From contig NZ_KE150457.1 in the NCBI RefSeq assembly GCF_000411455.1, positions 748,474-812,473 on the forward strand: 64,000 bases of DNA, in the 5' to 3' direction. The position numbers were made by a program, and so were the translations under genes. Shown here piece after piece: positions 8,545 to 16,472 of the stretch; position 1 is the stretch's first letter, and each line of letters starts with the position of its first letter. The notes beneath the pieces are model-generated. The model saw nothing but the letters and a program-made list of their open reading frames with translations. It did not search any database and was not told where the DNA came from. This DNA is from Microbacterium sp. oral taxon 186 str. F0373. GTDB lineage: Bacteria > Actinomycetota > Actinomycetes > Actinomycetales > Microbacteriaceae.

Positions 8545-10821
8545 ATGGATCGTACAGACATACCGGGCGGCGATCGGGGCGAATCGGGGGCATCGGAGCA
8601 GCACCACCCGCGCCGAAAAGTCCTCCTGAGCGCCTACGCGTGCGGGCCGAACTCCGGACCTGAGGCGGGCGCCGGATGGGAGATGGCGGTCGCCGCCGCA
8701 CAGACGAGCGACGTGTGGGTCTTCACGCGCCCGCGGTTCCGGACCATGATCGAGGACGCCCTCGCCACTCAGCCCCAGATTCGCGAGCACCTGCACGTCA
8801 TCTATCACGACCCTGCCCCGTGGATCGTCAGGCTCAAGCGGCGGTCCTGGGACCTCTACTGGTTCTATCTCCTCTGGCAGCGCGGCATCTCGCGCCTGGC
8901 CGTCACGTGGCACGCCCGGGTCGGTTTCGACGTCGCCCACCACGTCACGTTCGCGAATGACTGGATGCCGGCCGGGCTCACCCGACTCCGCGGCGTTCCG
9001 CTGGTGTGGGGTCCCGTCGGCGGATCGAGCGGCCTTCCCATCCTGCGCCTCGCTCGCTGGCTCGGCCCCCGGGGGACGCTCACGGAGCTCGCCCGCGCCG
9101 TGTTCACGACGCCACTACGGGCATGGGGCGGCCTTCCGTCGGCGCGCCGGTCGAGCGTCGTCGTCGCGCAGAACCCGCAGGTCGCCGACTACTTTCGCCG
9201 CCACGGCGCGCACACGGTCGTCGAACCGAATGCGTGCCTCACCGCCCTGCCGCCGCGAGCCGCCGTCATCGATGAGAAGACCGCCGTCTTCGCCGGACGG
9301 CTCCTCGGTTGGAAGGGCGCCGCACTCGCGATCGACGCCGTCGGCCGCCCGGAGCTCGCCGACTGGACGCTCGAGATCTACGGAGACGGCTACGACCGGC
9401 GCCGACTTGAGCGTCGGGCCGCCGCCCGCGGAGTCAACGGGCGCGTGCGGTTCCACGGTCACGTCGACAGAGACCGCCTGTGGGAGGCAATGCGCACGGC
9501 GACGGTCTTCCTCTTCCCGTCGATGCACGACCAAGCGGGCTGGGTGGTCGCCGAGGCGAGTTCGATCGGATGCCCCGTCGTCTGCCTGCCGCTCGGCGGC
9601 CCCCCGGTACTCGCCGAGCCGAACGGTTTCGTCGCCGACATTTCCGGCGATGTGCCGCGCTCGATCGCCGAGCAGGTGCTCCGCGCTGCAGCGACGGGCG
9701 GGACGCCCACCGACCGCTGGTCGGTGACCCGCCTCCCGGCGATCGTCCAGGGCTGGTACGACCGCGCGACGGCGAGTGCGACCGCGGACGCTCCGACCCC
9801 CTCCGCCTCCGGCGACGACCGCGCACGCCCGCTGGCGATCCTGGAGTCGTTCCGCGAACCCAAGGACACGACCAATCCGTATATCACCCAGCTCTACCGG
9901 GCACTTCGCCGGTCGCGGGACGCCGAGGTGTCCGCATTCGACTACCGGAAGGCGCTGCTCGGCCGGTACGACGTCGTGCACGTGCACTGGCCGGAGCTGC
10001 TCGTCGGGGGCCACAAGGGCATCGGTCGCCTGACCCGTCGCTGCCTCACCGCGCTCACCGTCGCCCGATGGCGCCTGCGCTGCACCCCCGTCGTGCGGAC
10101 GTTGCACAACCTCGAACGCCCTCAGGGGATCAGCCGTGTCGACCACCGCATCCTGGATCGCATCGACGCCCTCACGCGCCTCGACATACACCTGAATGAC
10201 CACACGCCCGCACGGCCCGGCATCGCGACGACGACGATCCGGCACGGCCACTACCTGAACTGGTACGAGCGCTTCCCGACCGCCGAGCCGACGCCCGGTC
10301 GCATCCTCTATGTGGGACTCATCCGCCGGTACAAAGGGGTCGAAGACCTCGTCGACGCCTTCGTAGGCAGCGACCGCGCCGACCTGTCGCTGCACGTGGC
10401 GGGCAAGGCATCCTCCGATGAGCTGATCCAGACGCTGTACGAGCGTGCGCGGGACGATGCCCGCGTGACGATCGATGCGCGTTTCCTCTCGGATGCCGAG
10501 ATGGTGAACGCCATCACCTCGTCCGAGCTCGTCGTGCTCCCCTACCGGCATATGCACAACAGCGGGACCGCTCTCGCCGTGCTGTCCCTCGGCCGCGCCG
10601 TGCTGCTGCCGGAGAACGAGGTCAATCGCGCTCTCGCGGACGAGGTCGGCCGCGGATGGGTGCATGTCTACACCGGCACTCTCTCGACCGAGGACATTCA
10701 CCGGGCGTGGGAGGCCTCGCGATCACGCACGGGTCTGCCGGACCTGTCCGCTCGAGGCTGGGACGAAGCGGCCTCCGCCCACCTCGCCGCATTCCGGCGC
10801 GCCGCAAGAGGCCGCCGATAG
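8545..10821 (+). CDS. Bifunctional glycosyltransferase: two GT4/GT-B modules fused in one chain
   Basis: A 758-residue protein of two GT-B enzymes in series. The first (about 20-410) has RKVLLSAYACGPNSGPEAGA, typical of family 4 N-domains, and a donor domain with VFAGRLLGWKG, FHGHVDRDRLWEAM and FLFPSMHDQAGWVVAEASS. After an Ala/Ser/Pro linker (about 412-428), the second module (430-758) has YDVVHVHWPELL, VRTLHNLERPQ, ILYVGLIRRYKGVEDLV and VVLPYRHMHNSGTALAVLSL. Start is ATG 8545, after TTGGGGGAC. Two successive sugars are probably added to the same lipid-linked acceptor; that is inference. Divergent from the GT2 operon. Confidence 0.85.
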   Translation: MDRTDIPGGDRGESGASEQHHPRRKVLLSAYACGPNSGPEAGAGWEMAVAAAQTSDVWVFTRPRFRTMIEDALATQPQIREHLHVIYHDPAPWIVRLKRRSWDLYWFYLLWQRGISRLAVTWHARVGFDVAHHVTFANDWMPAGLTRLRGVPLVWGPVGGSSGLPILRLARWLGPRGTLTELARAVFTTPLRAWGGLPSARRSSVVVAQNPQVADYFRRHGAHTVVEPNACLTALPPRAAVIDEKTAVFAGRLLGWKGAALAIDAVGRPELADWTLEIYGDGYDRRRLERRAAARGVNGRVRFHGHVDRDRLWEAMRTATVFLFPSMHDQAGWVVAEASSIGCPVVCLPLGGPPVLAEPNGFVADISGDVPRSIAEQVLRAAATGGTPTDRWSVTRLPAIVQGWYDRATASATADAPTPSASGDDRARPLAILESFREPKDTTNPYITQLYRALRRSRDAEVSAFDYRKALLGRYDVVHVHWPELLVGGHKGIGRLTRRCLTALTVARWRLRCTPVVRTLHNLERPQGISRVDHRILDRIDALTRLDIHLNDHTPARPGIATTTIRHGHYLNWYERFPTAEPTPGRILYVGLIRRYKGVEDLVDAFVGSDRADLSLHVAGKASSDELIQTLYERARDDARVTIDARFLSDAEMVNAITSSELVVLPYRHMHNSGTALAVLSLGRAVLLPENEVNRALADEVGRGWVHVYTGTLSTEDIHRAWEASRSRTGLPDLSARGWDEAASAHLAAFRRAARGRR

Positions 10822-10838
10822 AGTATCGTCGCGTGTGT

Positions 10839-10893
10839 GGGTCGGGGGACCCGCATCGAGCCGGGGGGCTCGGATCGGAGCGGGGGCTCCGAT
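10839..10893 (+). promoter_or_regulatory. Three tandem GGGG-loop hairpins in the leader of the TagD-like gene
   Basis: Three perfect stems follow one another, each closed by a GGGG loop: GGGTC/GACCC (10839-10852), CGAGCC/GGCTCG (10857-10872) and ATCGGAGC/GCTCCGAT (10874-10893). The loops begin exactly 19 nt apart (10844, 10863, 10882), while the stem sequences differ and keep pairing. A possible -10, TAGAGT, lies near 10820, and another GGGGGG (10911-10916) serves as ribosome-binding site. Could be a structured leader, a G-quadruplex-forming tract, or a terminator of the upstream gene without a U-tract. Confidence 0.6.
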
Positions 10894-10918
10894 TTGAAGG
10901 TCAGTTGCTGGGGGGCAC

Positions 10919-11380
10919 ATGACTGTTCGCATCGGCTATGCCGCGGGGGCGTTCGACCTTTTTCACATCGGACATCTGAACGTGCTGCGTCACGCGAAGG
11001 AGCAATGCGACTATCTCATTGCCGGCGTGGTCAGCGACGAGATGCTGCGGGCGGTGAAGGGCGTCGAACCGTTCGTCCCGACCGCGGAACGCGCTGAGAT
11101 CGTCCGCAACCTCCGCTACGTCGACGACGTCCATATCGAGGTCGTGCCCGACAAGCTCGACGTCTGGCGCGAGGTCAGGTTCACGCACTTCTTCAAAGGC
11201 GACGACTGGCGCGGCACCGAGAAGGGCGCGCGCCTCGAGTACGAGTTCGCCGCCGTGGGAGTGGAGGTCGTGTACTTCCCCTACACCGCCCACACGTCGA
11301 GCACGAAGCTTCGCCGCGCCCTCGACGCGGCTGTCGTCGCCGGCGAAGAACGGCGCGCCGCGCGCTCCGGGTCCGCATGA
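10919..11380 (+). CDS. Glycerol-3-phosphate cytidylyltransferase-like nucleotidyltransferase (TagD family)
   Basis: Couples CTP to an alcohol phosphate to give a CDP-alcohol plus pyrophosphate. At 153 residues it has the class signature GAFDLFHIGHLN with the HxGH box (residues 17-20), the central VVPDKLDVWREV and FFKGDDWRG segment, and TSSTKLRR, which corresponds to the conserved (I/T)SST-x-(I/L)R motif. It is slightly longer than Bacillus TagD. The CDP-alcohol phosphotransferase at 6703-7434 would be the natural user of its product. The G-rich hairpin leader precedes it, and a small gene of unknown function follows 22 bp later. The alcohol phosphate (glycerol or another polyol) is not determined. 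Confidence 0.8.
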   Translation: MTVRIGYAAGAFDLFHIGHLNVLRHAKEQCDYLIAGVVSDEMLRAVKGVEPFVPTAERAEIVRNLRYVDDVHIEVVPDKLDVWREVRFTHFFKGDDWRGTEKGARLEYEFAAVGVEVVYFPYTAHTSSTKLRRALDAAVVAGEERRAARSGSA

Positions 11381-11402
11381 TCGCTCGCGCGGGAGCCCTT
11401 CG

Positions 11403-11753
11403 ATGACGCGGGATGCTCTCGACCTCTTCGTCGGCCAGGTGATCGCGCTGCTACCTGCGCGCAGCGCCGAGGGTGAAGACCCGGTGCGGGCGCGCGCCAC
11501 AAGAATGCTCTTTCCTCGTGTCGGCGGGCTGCCCGTCGCACAGCAGACAAGGGCACCCCGGCCCCGCGTGTATTCGCTGATCATCAACGGAAGGGATCTG
11601 GGGGTGCTGACCGTAAGCGGCACCGAGATCCCGGTTCGCGTGCTACCGCTCGACCAGGCCACACCCTCGGAGGCAACGGCCTTCCGGATCACCGAGATGG
11701 CGGGGCGCGCCCTTCGCATCCGCGGTGTAGCCGAAGGAGATTCGGCGGCCTGA
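11403..11753 (+). CDS. Small hypothetical protein co-transcribed with the TagD-like gene
   Basis: Not recognised. A soluble protein of 116 residues with no signal peptide or membrane segment. The centre has a beta-rich pattern (PRVYSLIINGRDLGVLTVSG, TEIPVRVLPL). It starts 22 bp after the cytidylyltransferase and has the same base composition as its neighbours, so it is likely translated from the same mRNA. No motif supports a function. Confidence 0.6.
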   Translation: MTRDALDLFVGQVIALLPARSAEGEDPVRARATRMLFPRVGGLPVAQQTRAPRPRVYSLIINGRDLGVLTVSGTEIPVRVLPLDQATPSEATAFRITEMAGRALRIRGVAEGDSAA

Positions 11754-11910
11754 CGTCACGGAGGACGCGGCAGACCCCCCGAGCGGCGGGAATCTGCGAC
11801 GAAAGTCGAAGAAAACCCCCGCCCACCCGGTCATTTCTGCTGCGTGACACCCTGTCCCCCTAGGATGAGCGCGGCGCGGGGGCGCGCCGTCCACCTTGGG
11901 GGTTGTTTTC
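11754..11910 (+). promoter_or_regulatory. Promoter and GGGG-loop hairpin leader of the deacetylase lipoprotein
   Basis: TAGGAT at 11861-11866 follows a C-rich spacer; transcription would start near 11873. The RNA would begin with a strong hairpin, CGGCGCG (11872-11878), loop GGGG (11879-11882), CGCGCCG (11883-11889), then TTGGGGG (11896-11902) eight bases before ATG 11911. This repeats the arrangement seen before the TagD-like and surface-protein genes. No clear terminator for the preceding operon is visible. Confidence 0.5.
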
Positions 11911-13050
11911 ATGGGTTTCGTGCATCGCCACCGCGGCCTCGTTCGCACATTCGCCATCGGATTGGTGCTGACCGCGACACTCGCCGTCGCCGGCTGCGCC
12001 ACGGAGAACACGGATGCCGCGACGTCGTCGCCGAGGCCGGTCACGCACACGCCCTCACCGACCCCGACTCCGCTCACCCCATCCGAAGCACTCCTGGCGG
12101 CGCATGCCGATGTTCCGGGAGCGTGCGCGGTCAGCTTCGACATCGAGGGCGTGGCGCTCGACCCGCAGCTGCAGGTGCAGGACCGCCTGTACGACCACCT
12201 GCCGATCCCGCGGATGGCCGGCCGCGTCTTCGCGGGCTGGTACGCCGACGCGGCGACAGCGGCCTCGGCATCCGCCGACCCGGCCGGACATGCCGGCAGT
12301 CCCGCGACGCGCGTCAACGGATCACGACCGGTGGCCTGCACCGCCCACCAGCAGAAGCTCTACGGAGCCTGGACGACGTCGGATGCCGCGACCGCCGCCA
12401 AGGCGCGCGTGCCCATCCTCATGTACCACCAGTTCACGGCCAAGCCCGAGGGTGAGCAGGGGTGGCTCCGCGGCAACTACTCCTACATCGAGGACTACCG
12501 CGCCCAGATGCAGTACATCAAGGATCAGTCCTTCTATCTGCCGACCTGGGACGAGCTGAGCGCGTTCATCGACGGAGCGCTCTACCTGCCCGACCATGCG
12601 GTGATCATCACCGATGACGACGCCGATCCGAGCTGGCTCACGATGGCCTCGCCGATCAACGAGCAGCTCCAGCTCATGGCGACCTCCTTCGTGATCACGG
12701 GCTCGGGGGTGCCGGCACAGAACCGGTTCATCCTGCAGCGATCCCACACGCACGACATGCATCACGCGGGAGCCAACGGCAAGGGCCAGATGGTGAACCT
12801 GACCGCTCCCGAGATCGCCGCGGACATGACCGCCTCGGCGACCGCGCTCGGCGGAGTCAAGGAAGTGATGGCGTACCCGTACGGGCACAACAACGAGACC
12901 TCGCACGAGGGCCTGCGCCAGGCGGGCTTCGAGATGGCCCGCACGATCGAGCAGGGCTACGTGTCGGTGGGCAGCGACAAGCTCACCCTCCCGTGCGTCC
13001 GCATCAACTACGGCATGGGCGTCAACGCTCTCAAGAAGCAGATCGGCTGA
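11911..13050 (+). CDS. Polysaccharide deacetylase-family lipoprotein
   Basis: An exported lipid-anchored protein of 379 residues with a NodB-like domain. The lipobox LAVAGC follows a basic start and hydrophobic stretch; a TP-rich linker leads to the folded part. NodB signatures are present in variant form: ILMYHQF opens the domain, VIITDDDAD stands where TFDDG is usual (the two acidic residues remain), SHTHDMHH fits the metal-binding His pair, and MAYPYG matches the RPPYG loop. It may remove N-acetyl groups from the surface polymer made by the neighbouring enzymes, though the variant motif 1 makes activity uncertain. ATG 11911 is chosen over an in-frame TTG at 11896, which belongs to the ribosome-binding G-run. 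Confidence 0.8.
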   Translation: MGFVHRHRGLVRTFAIGLVLTATLAVAGCATENTDAATSSPRPVTHTPSPTPTPLTPSEALLAAHADVPGACAVSFDIEGVALDPQLQVQDRLYDHLPIPRMAGRVFAGWYADAATAASASADPAGHAGSPATRVNGSRPVACTAHQQKLYGAWTTSDAATAAKARVPILMYHQFTAKPEGEQGWLRGNYSYIEDYRAQMQYIKDQSFYLPTWDELSAFIDGALYLPDHAVIITDDDADPSWLTMASPINEQLQLMATSFVITGSGVPAQNRFILQRSHTHDMHHAGANGKGQMVNLTAPEIAADMTASATALGGVKEVMAYPYGHNNETSHEGLRQAGFEMARTIEQGYVSVGSDKLTLPCVRINYGMGVNALKKQIG

Positions 13051-13115
13051 GGACCGTCGGTGAGCGGGAGCCAGAAGATGAGCGGGAGCCAGCAAGAACT
13101 GACAGAGCACGCACA

Positions 13116-13144
13116 GGAGTTGCCCAACTCCGCCTCGGTAGGCT
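13116..13144 (+). promoter_or_regulatory. Inverted repeat next to TAGGCT promoter of the GT2-GtrA gene
   Basis: GGAGTTG (13116-13122), CC, CAACTCC (13125-13131) is a perfect 7-bp inverted repeat ending 7 bp before a -10-like TAGGCT (13139-13144). It would lie between or over the -35 and -10 positions, so an operator is possible; a terminator of the lipoprotein gene is the alternative, but there is no T-tract. A direct repeat GAGCGGGAGCCAG, twice 19 bp apart at about 13061 and 13080, lies just upstream. Confidence 0.4.
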
Positions 13145-13183
13145 GAAACGGTTCTGTCCCTGACCGATCGCGAGCGCATCCCC

Positions 13184-14317
13184 ATGGATCTTTCCGTCAT
13201 CGTTCCCACCTTCAACGAAGGCGGGAACGTCGCCGAGCTGGTCCGCCGCATCGGTGCGGCCCTCGACGACGTCGATTTCGAGGTCGTCTTCGTCGATGAC
13301 TCCACCGACGACACGCCCGCGACGATCCAGGCCGTCGCCGCGTCCACGGACTTCCCGGTGCGCCTCATCCATCGCGACGAACCCGAAGGTGGACTCAGCG
13401 GCGCCGTGCTCGAGGGCTTCCGCAACGCGCAGGCCCGCTGGTGCCTGGTCATGGACGGTGACCTGCAGCATCCGCCCGAGGACATCCCGCGCATGCTCGA
13501 CCGCGCCGCCCTCGGCGACGTCGACATCGTCGTCGCCTCTCGCTACGTCGCTGGCGGGACGGCGGGCGGCCTCGCCGGCGCCACGCGCACCGCGGTCTCG
13601 CGGACCTCGACGCTGCTGACGAAGGCGATGTTCCCGCGGAAGCTCCACGGCTGCACCGACCCGATGACCGGCTTCTTCCTCGTCGACCGCGACACCGTCG
13701 ATCTCGACGACCTCCGCCCGCGCGGATTCAAGATCCTGCTCGAGATCCTCGCGCGCCGTCAGATGCGCATCGGCGAGATCCCGTTCGCGTTCGCGACCCG
13801 CTTCGCCGGTGAGTCCAAGGCCACCTTCAGCCAGGGCATGCGCTTCCTGACGCAGCTGGCGATGCTGCGCTTCGGCCGCATGTCGGCGTTCGCCCTCGTC
13901 GGCGGTGTCGGGGCGATCGCGAACCTGGTGATCATGTGGGGCCTGATCCACCTCGGCATGAACTACCTGACGGCCGCGATCATCGCGAGCGAAGTGACGA
14001 TCATCGGCAACTTCCTGCTGCTCGAGTACCTCGTCTTCGCCGACATGCGCTCCGAGTCCGGCCAGATGTGGGTGCGTTTCCTCAAGTCGTTCGCCTTCAA
14101 CAACGTCGAAGCCGTCGTCCGCATCCCGATCATCCCGCTGCTCGTGCAGGGCGCGCACATCCCGAGCGTCCTGGCGGCAGCGATCACACTCGCCGCGGCG
14201 TTCGTGGTGCGCTTCGTCTACCACGCGCTCTGGGTCTACGCCCCGAAGAACAAGTCCACCTCCCGGGTGGCGACCCGGGGCGTCACCCGCGCGGCCGAGC
14301 GTACGCTGGAATCATGA
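13184..14317 (+). CDS. Dolichol-phosphate mannosyltransferase-like GT2 with C-terminal GtrA domain
   Basis: Makes a polyprenyl-phosphate-linked sugar and probably helps move it across the membrane. The GT2 domain (1-230) has LSVIVPTFNEGGN, VVFVDDSTDD, LVMDGDLQHPPED with the metal DxD, and SRYVAGG, as in DPM1/GtrB proteins. The C-terminal part (about 225-365) has four hydrophobic helices with ALVGGVGAIANLVIMW and GNFLLLEYLVF, the GtrA pattern. The fusion puts synthesis and presumed flipping in one chain. The gene overlaps the mycoredoxin-like gene by ATGA. No clear ribosome-binding site precedes ATG 13184. Confidence 0.88.
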   Translation: MDLSVIVPTFNEGGNVAELVRRIGAALDDVDFEVVFVDDSTDDTPATIQAVAASTDFPVRLIHRDEPEGGLSGAVLEGFRNAQARWCLVMDGDLQHPPEDIPRMLDRAALGDVDIVVASRYVAGGTAGGLAGATRTAVSRTSTLLTKAMFPRKLHGCTDPMTGFFLVDRDTVDLDDLRPRGFKILLEILARRQMRIGEIPFAFATRFAGESKATFSQGMRFLTQLAMLRFGRMSAFALVGGVGAIANLVIMWGLIHLGMNYLTAAIIASEVTIIGNFLLLEYLVFADMRSESGQMWVRFLKSFAFNNVEAVVRIPIIPLLVQGAHIPSVLAAAITLAAAFVVRFVYHALWVYAPKNKSTSRVATRGVTRAAERTLES

Positions 14318-14574
14318 CCTCCGAGAACACCCAGATCACGATGTTCGGTGCCGATTGGTGCCGCGACTGCGTCCGCACCAAGAAGCAGCTCGACGAGCTC
14401 GGTGTGCCGTACACCTACGTCGACCTGGTCGCCGACCCCGCCGCTGCGGACGTCGCCCGCGAGATCTCCGGTCGCACGAACATCCCCGTCGTCGTCTACC
14501 CCGACGCCTCCCACCACGTCGAGCCGACCAACGCCGACGTCGAGGCGAAGCTGCGCGAGCTCTCCCTCATCTGA
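14314..14574 (+). CDS. Mycoredoxin-like glutaredoxin-fold protein
   Basis: An 86-residue thioredoxin-fold protein with the dithiol site WCRDC near residues 15-19 and the cis-proline motif TNIPVVVYP in the second half. Actinobacterial mycoredoxins of this size use mycothiol as electron donor to reduce mixed disulfides. Start is ATG 14314 in the ATGA overlap with the preceding GT2-GtrA gene, so the two are translationally coupled although their functions are unrelated. Confidence 0.82.
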   Translation: MTSENTQITMFGADWCRDCVRTKKQLDELGVPYTYVDLVADPAAADVAREISGRTNIPVVVYPDASHHVEPTNADVEAKLRELSLI

Positions 14575-14589
14575 GGGGCGTCGGCGAGA

Positions 14590-14616
14590 CGACGCGACAT
14601 CGCGTCGCACCTTTTC
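14590..14616 (+). terminator. Likely rho-independent terminator after the mycoredoxin gene
   Basis: CGACGCGA (14590-14597), loop CA, TCGCGTCG (14600-14607) forms an 8-bp stem and is followed by CACCTTTT. It sits 16 bp after the stop codon. The T-run is short, as is usual in very GC-rich genomes. Confidence 0.5.
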
Positions 14617-14690
14617 GGGAACCGCGTCTCATCCGGTCGTAAGCTGGAGGCCCGCGCGCGAGCGCGACCACCGCTTCGAAGGAGAACGCC

Positions 14691-16472
14691 GTGACCGCAA
14701 ACGCTCCGAGCGCACCGAAACGGTCCACAGTCGCGCCCACCCTCGCCGATGACGTGCGCGCCGATCTGGATGCCGCGATCACGGCTCTGCGCACAGGACA
14801 GCGCACGTGGCGCGCACTCACTCTCGCCCAGCGGCGCACGCTGCTGCAGCGCGTGCGCGTCGCGACGTCCGCGGTCGCAGCGGAATGGGCGGATACGGCA
14901 TCCGTGTCGAAGGGCCTCGCCCCCGGACACCCGCTCCGCGGCGAGGAGTGGCTGTCGGGCCCGTACGCGGCCATCGTCGCACTCGACGCCTACGCCGACA
15001 CGCTCCGGGCTCTCGCCGTCGGACGCTCGCCGCTGGACGGTGTCCGCATCGGCGCGGCTCCCGGAGACCGCACCGTCGTGCACACCTCGCCGCTGTCGGC
15101 GACCGACGCCCTGCTGCTGTCGGGCTACGCCACCGAGGTCTGGCTGCAGCCGGGGGTGGATGCCGCGACGGCCCGCCGGGAGGCGGGGCTCGGCCAGCTC
15201 GATCCGGCGAGCGCGGGTGGCGTCGGGCTCGTGCTGGGTGCCGGCAACATCACCTCCATCCCCTACCTCGATGTGCTGTACGAACTGCTGGCGTCCAACC
15301 GTGTCGCAATGCTGAAGGTCAATCCGACGCAGGACGCGCTCGTGTCCGTCTTCGAGCGGGCGCTGGCACCGCTCATCGAGCCCGGATTCCTGCGGATCGT
15401 CCGCGGTGGCGGCGACGTCGGCGCCTATCTCACTCAGCATCCGGAGATCGACCACGTCCACATCACGGGGTCGGAGGCGACGTTCCGCTCCATCGTCTGG
15501 GGCCCGTCGCACACCCCCGCCGCCGCCGGTGCCGCCACACGGCGCCGCCGCGACGGCAGGCCGCTGCTGAAGAAGCCGATCACGGCCGAACTGGGCGGCG
15601 TCTCGCCGATCATCATCGTGCCGGGGAGGTGGTCGAACGCCGACCTGCGCTTCCAGGCCGAGTATGTCGTCACCATGCGTCTGCACAACAGCGGTCACAA
15701 CTGCATCGCCGGGCAGGTCGTGCTGCTCTCGGACGATTGGGAGCAGCGCGACGCGTTCCTCGATGAGCTGCGCGCCGCGTACGACAGGGCGCCGTCCCGT
15801 CCGGTCTGGTACCCGCAGAGTCAGGGAAAGCTCGACGCGGCCCGCACCTCCTACCCGGATGCCGCGTGGTGCGGCGGCGGCACGCGCGCCCTCGTCGAAA
15901 CGAGCCCGGCCGACGCCGGGGCCCTCGAGACGACGGAGTACTTCTCGCCGGTTCTCGGGGTGGTGGCCCTGCGCGGAACGGGCCAGGAGTTCCTCGACAA
16001 CGCCGTGGCGCATGCCAACGAGCGCCTCGTGGGAACCCTCGGCGCCAACGTGCTGATCGATCCCGAGACGCAGAAGGCTCTGGGCGACGGGTTCGAGAGG
16101 GCGCTCGCCGACCTCCGCTACGGCACGGTCGCGGTCAACGCATGGACGGCCTTCGGCTTTCTCACACCGACCGCCACCTGGGGCGCCTTCCCCGGCGGCA
16201 CCCTCGAGGACGCGCCCAGCGGCATGGGTGTCGTGCACAACGCCCTGCTGCTCGACCACGTCGAACGCACGGTCGTGCGGGGACCCTTCCGACCGTTCCC
16301 CCGCTCGGCGTCTTCGGCGATGCGGGGCTACGGGCTGTCGGTGCTGCCGAAGCCGCCGTGGTTCGTCACGTCGCGCACAGGCGCTGCCGTCTGCGAGGGC
16401 TTCACCCGCTTCCGCATCGACGGCAATCCGGCCAAGATGGCGCTCACCCTCGTCAAGGCCTTCGGCGCATGA
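14691..16472 (+). CDS. NAD(P)-dependent aldehyde dehydrogenase family protein
   Basis: Oxidises an aldehyde to a carboxylic acid. Family motifs appear in order: LNPxQ-like KVNPTQDALV, the cofactor segment HITGSEATFRSIVWG, ELGGVSPIIIV with the catalytic Glu, and NSGHNCIAGQV with the catalytic Cys (about residue 340). At 593 residues it is about 100 longer than typical enzymes, mainly through an extended N-terminus. GTG 14691 is preceded by GAAGGAGA. Its stop overlaps the start of the GMC oxidoreductase by ATGA, so the pair probably converts an alcohol through the aldehyde to an acid. Substrate not determined. Confidence 0.85.
   Translation: MTANAPSAPKRSTVAPTLADDVRADLDAAITALRTGQRTWRALTLAQRRTLLQRVRVATSAVAAEWADTASVSKGLAPGHPLRGEEWLSGPYAAIVALDAYADTLRALAVGRSPLDGVRIGAAPGDRTVVHTSPLSATDALLLSGYATEVWLQPGVDAATARREAGLGQLDPASAGGVGLVLGAGNITSIPYLDVLYELLASNRVAMLKVNPTQDALVSVFERALAPLIEPGFLRIVRGGGDVGAYLTQHPEIDHVHITGSEATFRSIVWGPSHTPAAAGAATRRRRDGRPLLKKPITAELGGVSPIIIVPGRWSNADLRFQAEYVVTMRLHNSGHNCIAGQVVLLSDDWEQRDAFLDELRAAYDRAPSRPVWYPQSQGKLDAARTSYPDAAWCGGGTRALVETSPADAGALETTEYFSPVLGVVALRGTGQEFLDNAVAHANERLVGTLGANVLIDPETQKALGDGFERALADLRYGTVAVNAWTAFGFLTPTATWGAFPGGTLEDAPSGMGVVHNALLLDHVERTVVRGPFRPFPRSASSAMRGYGLSVLPKPPWFVTSRTGAAVCEGFTRFRIDGNPAKMALTLVKAFGA

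Noticed and set aside
15866..16468. Upstream extension of the GMC oxidoreductase frame
   Set aside because: It overlaps the aldehyde dehydrogenase C-terminus in another frame and reads as Arg-rich nonsense; ATG 16469 in the ATGA overlap starts the real protein.
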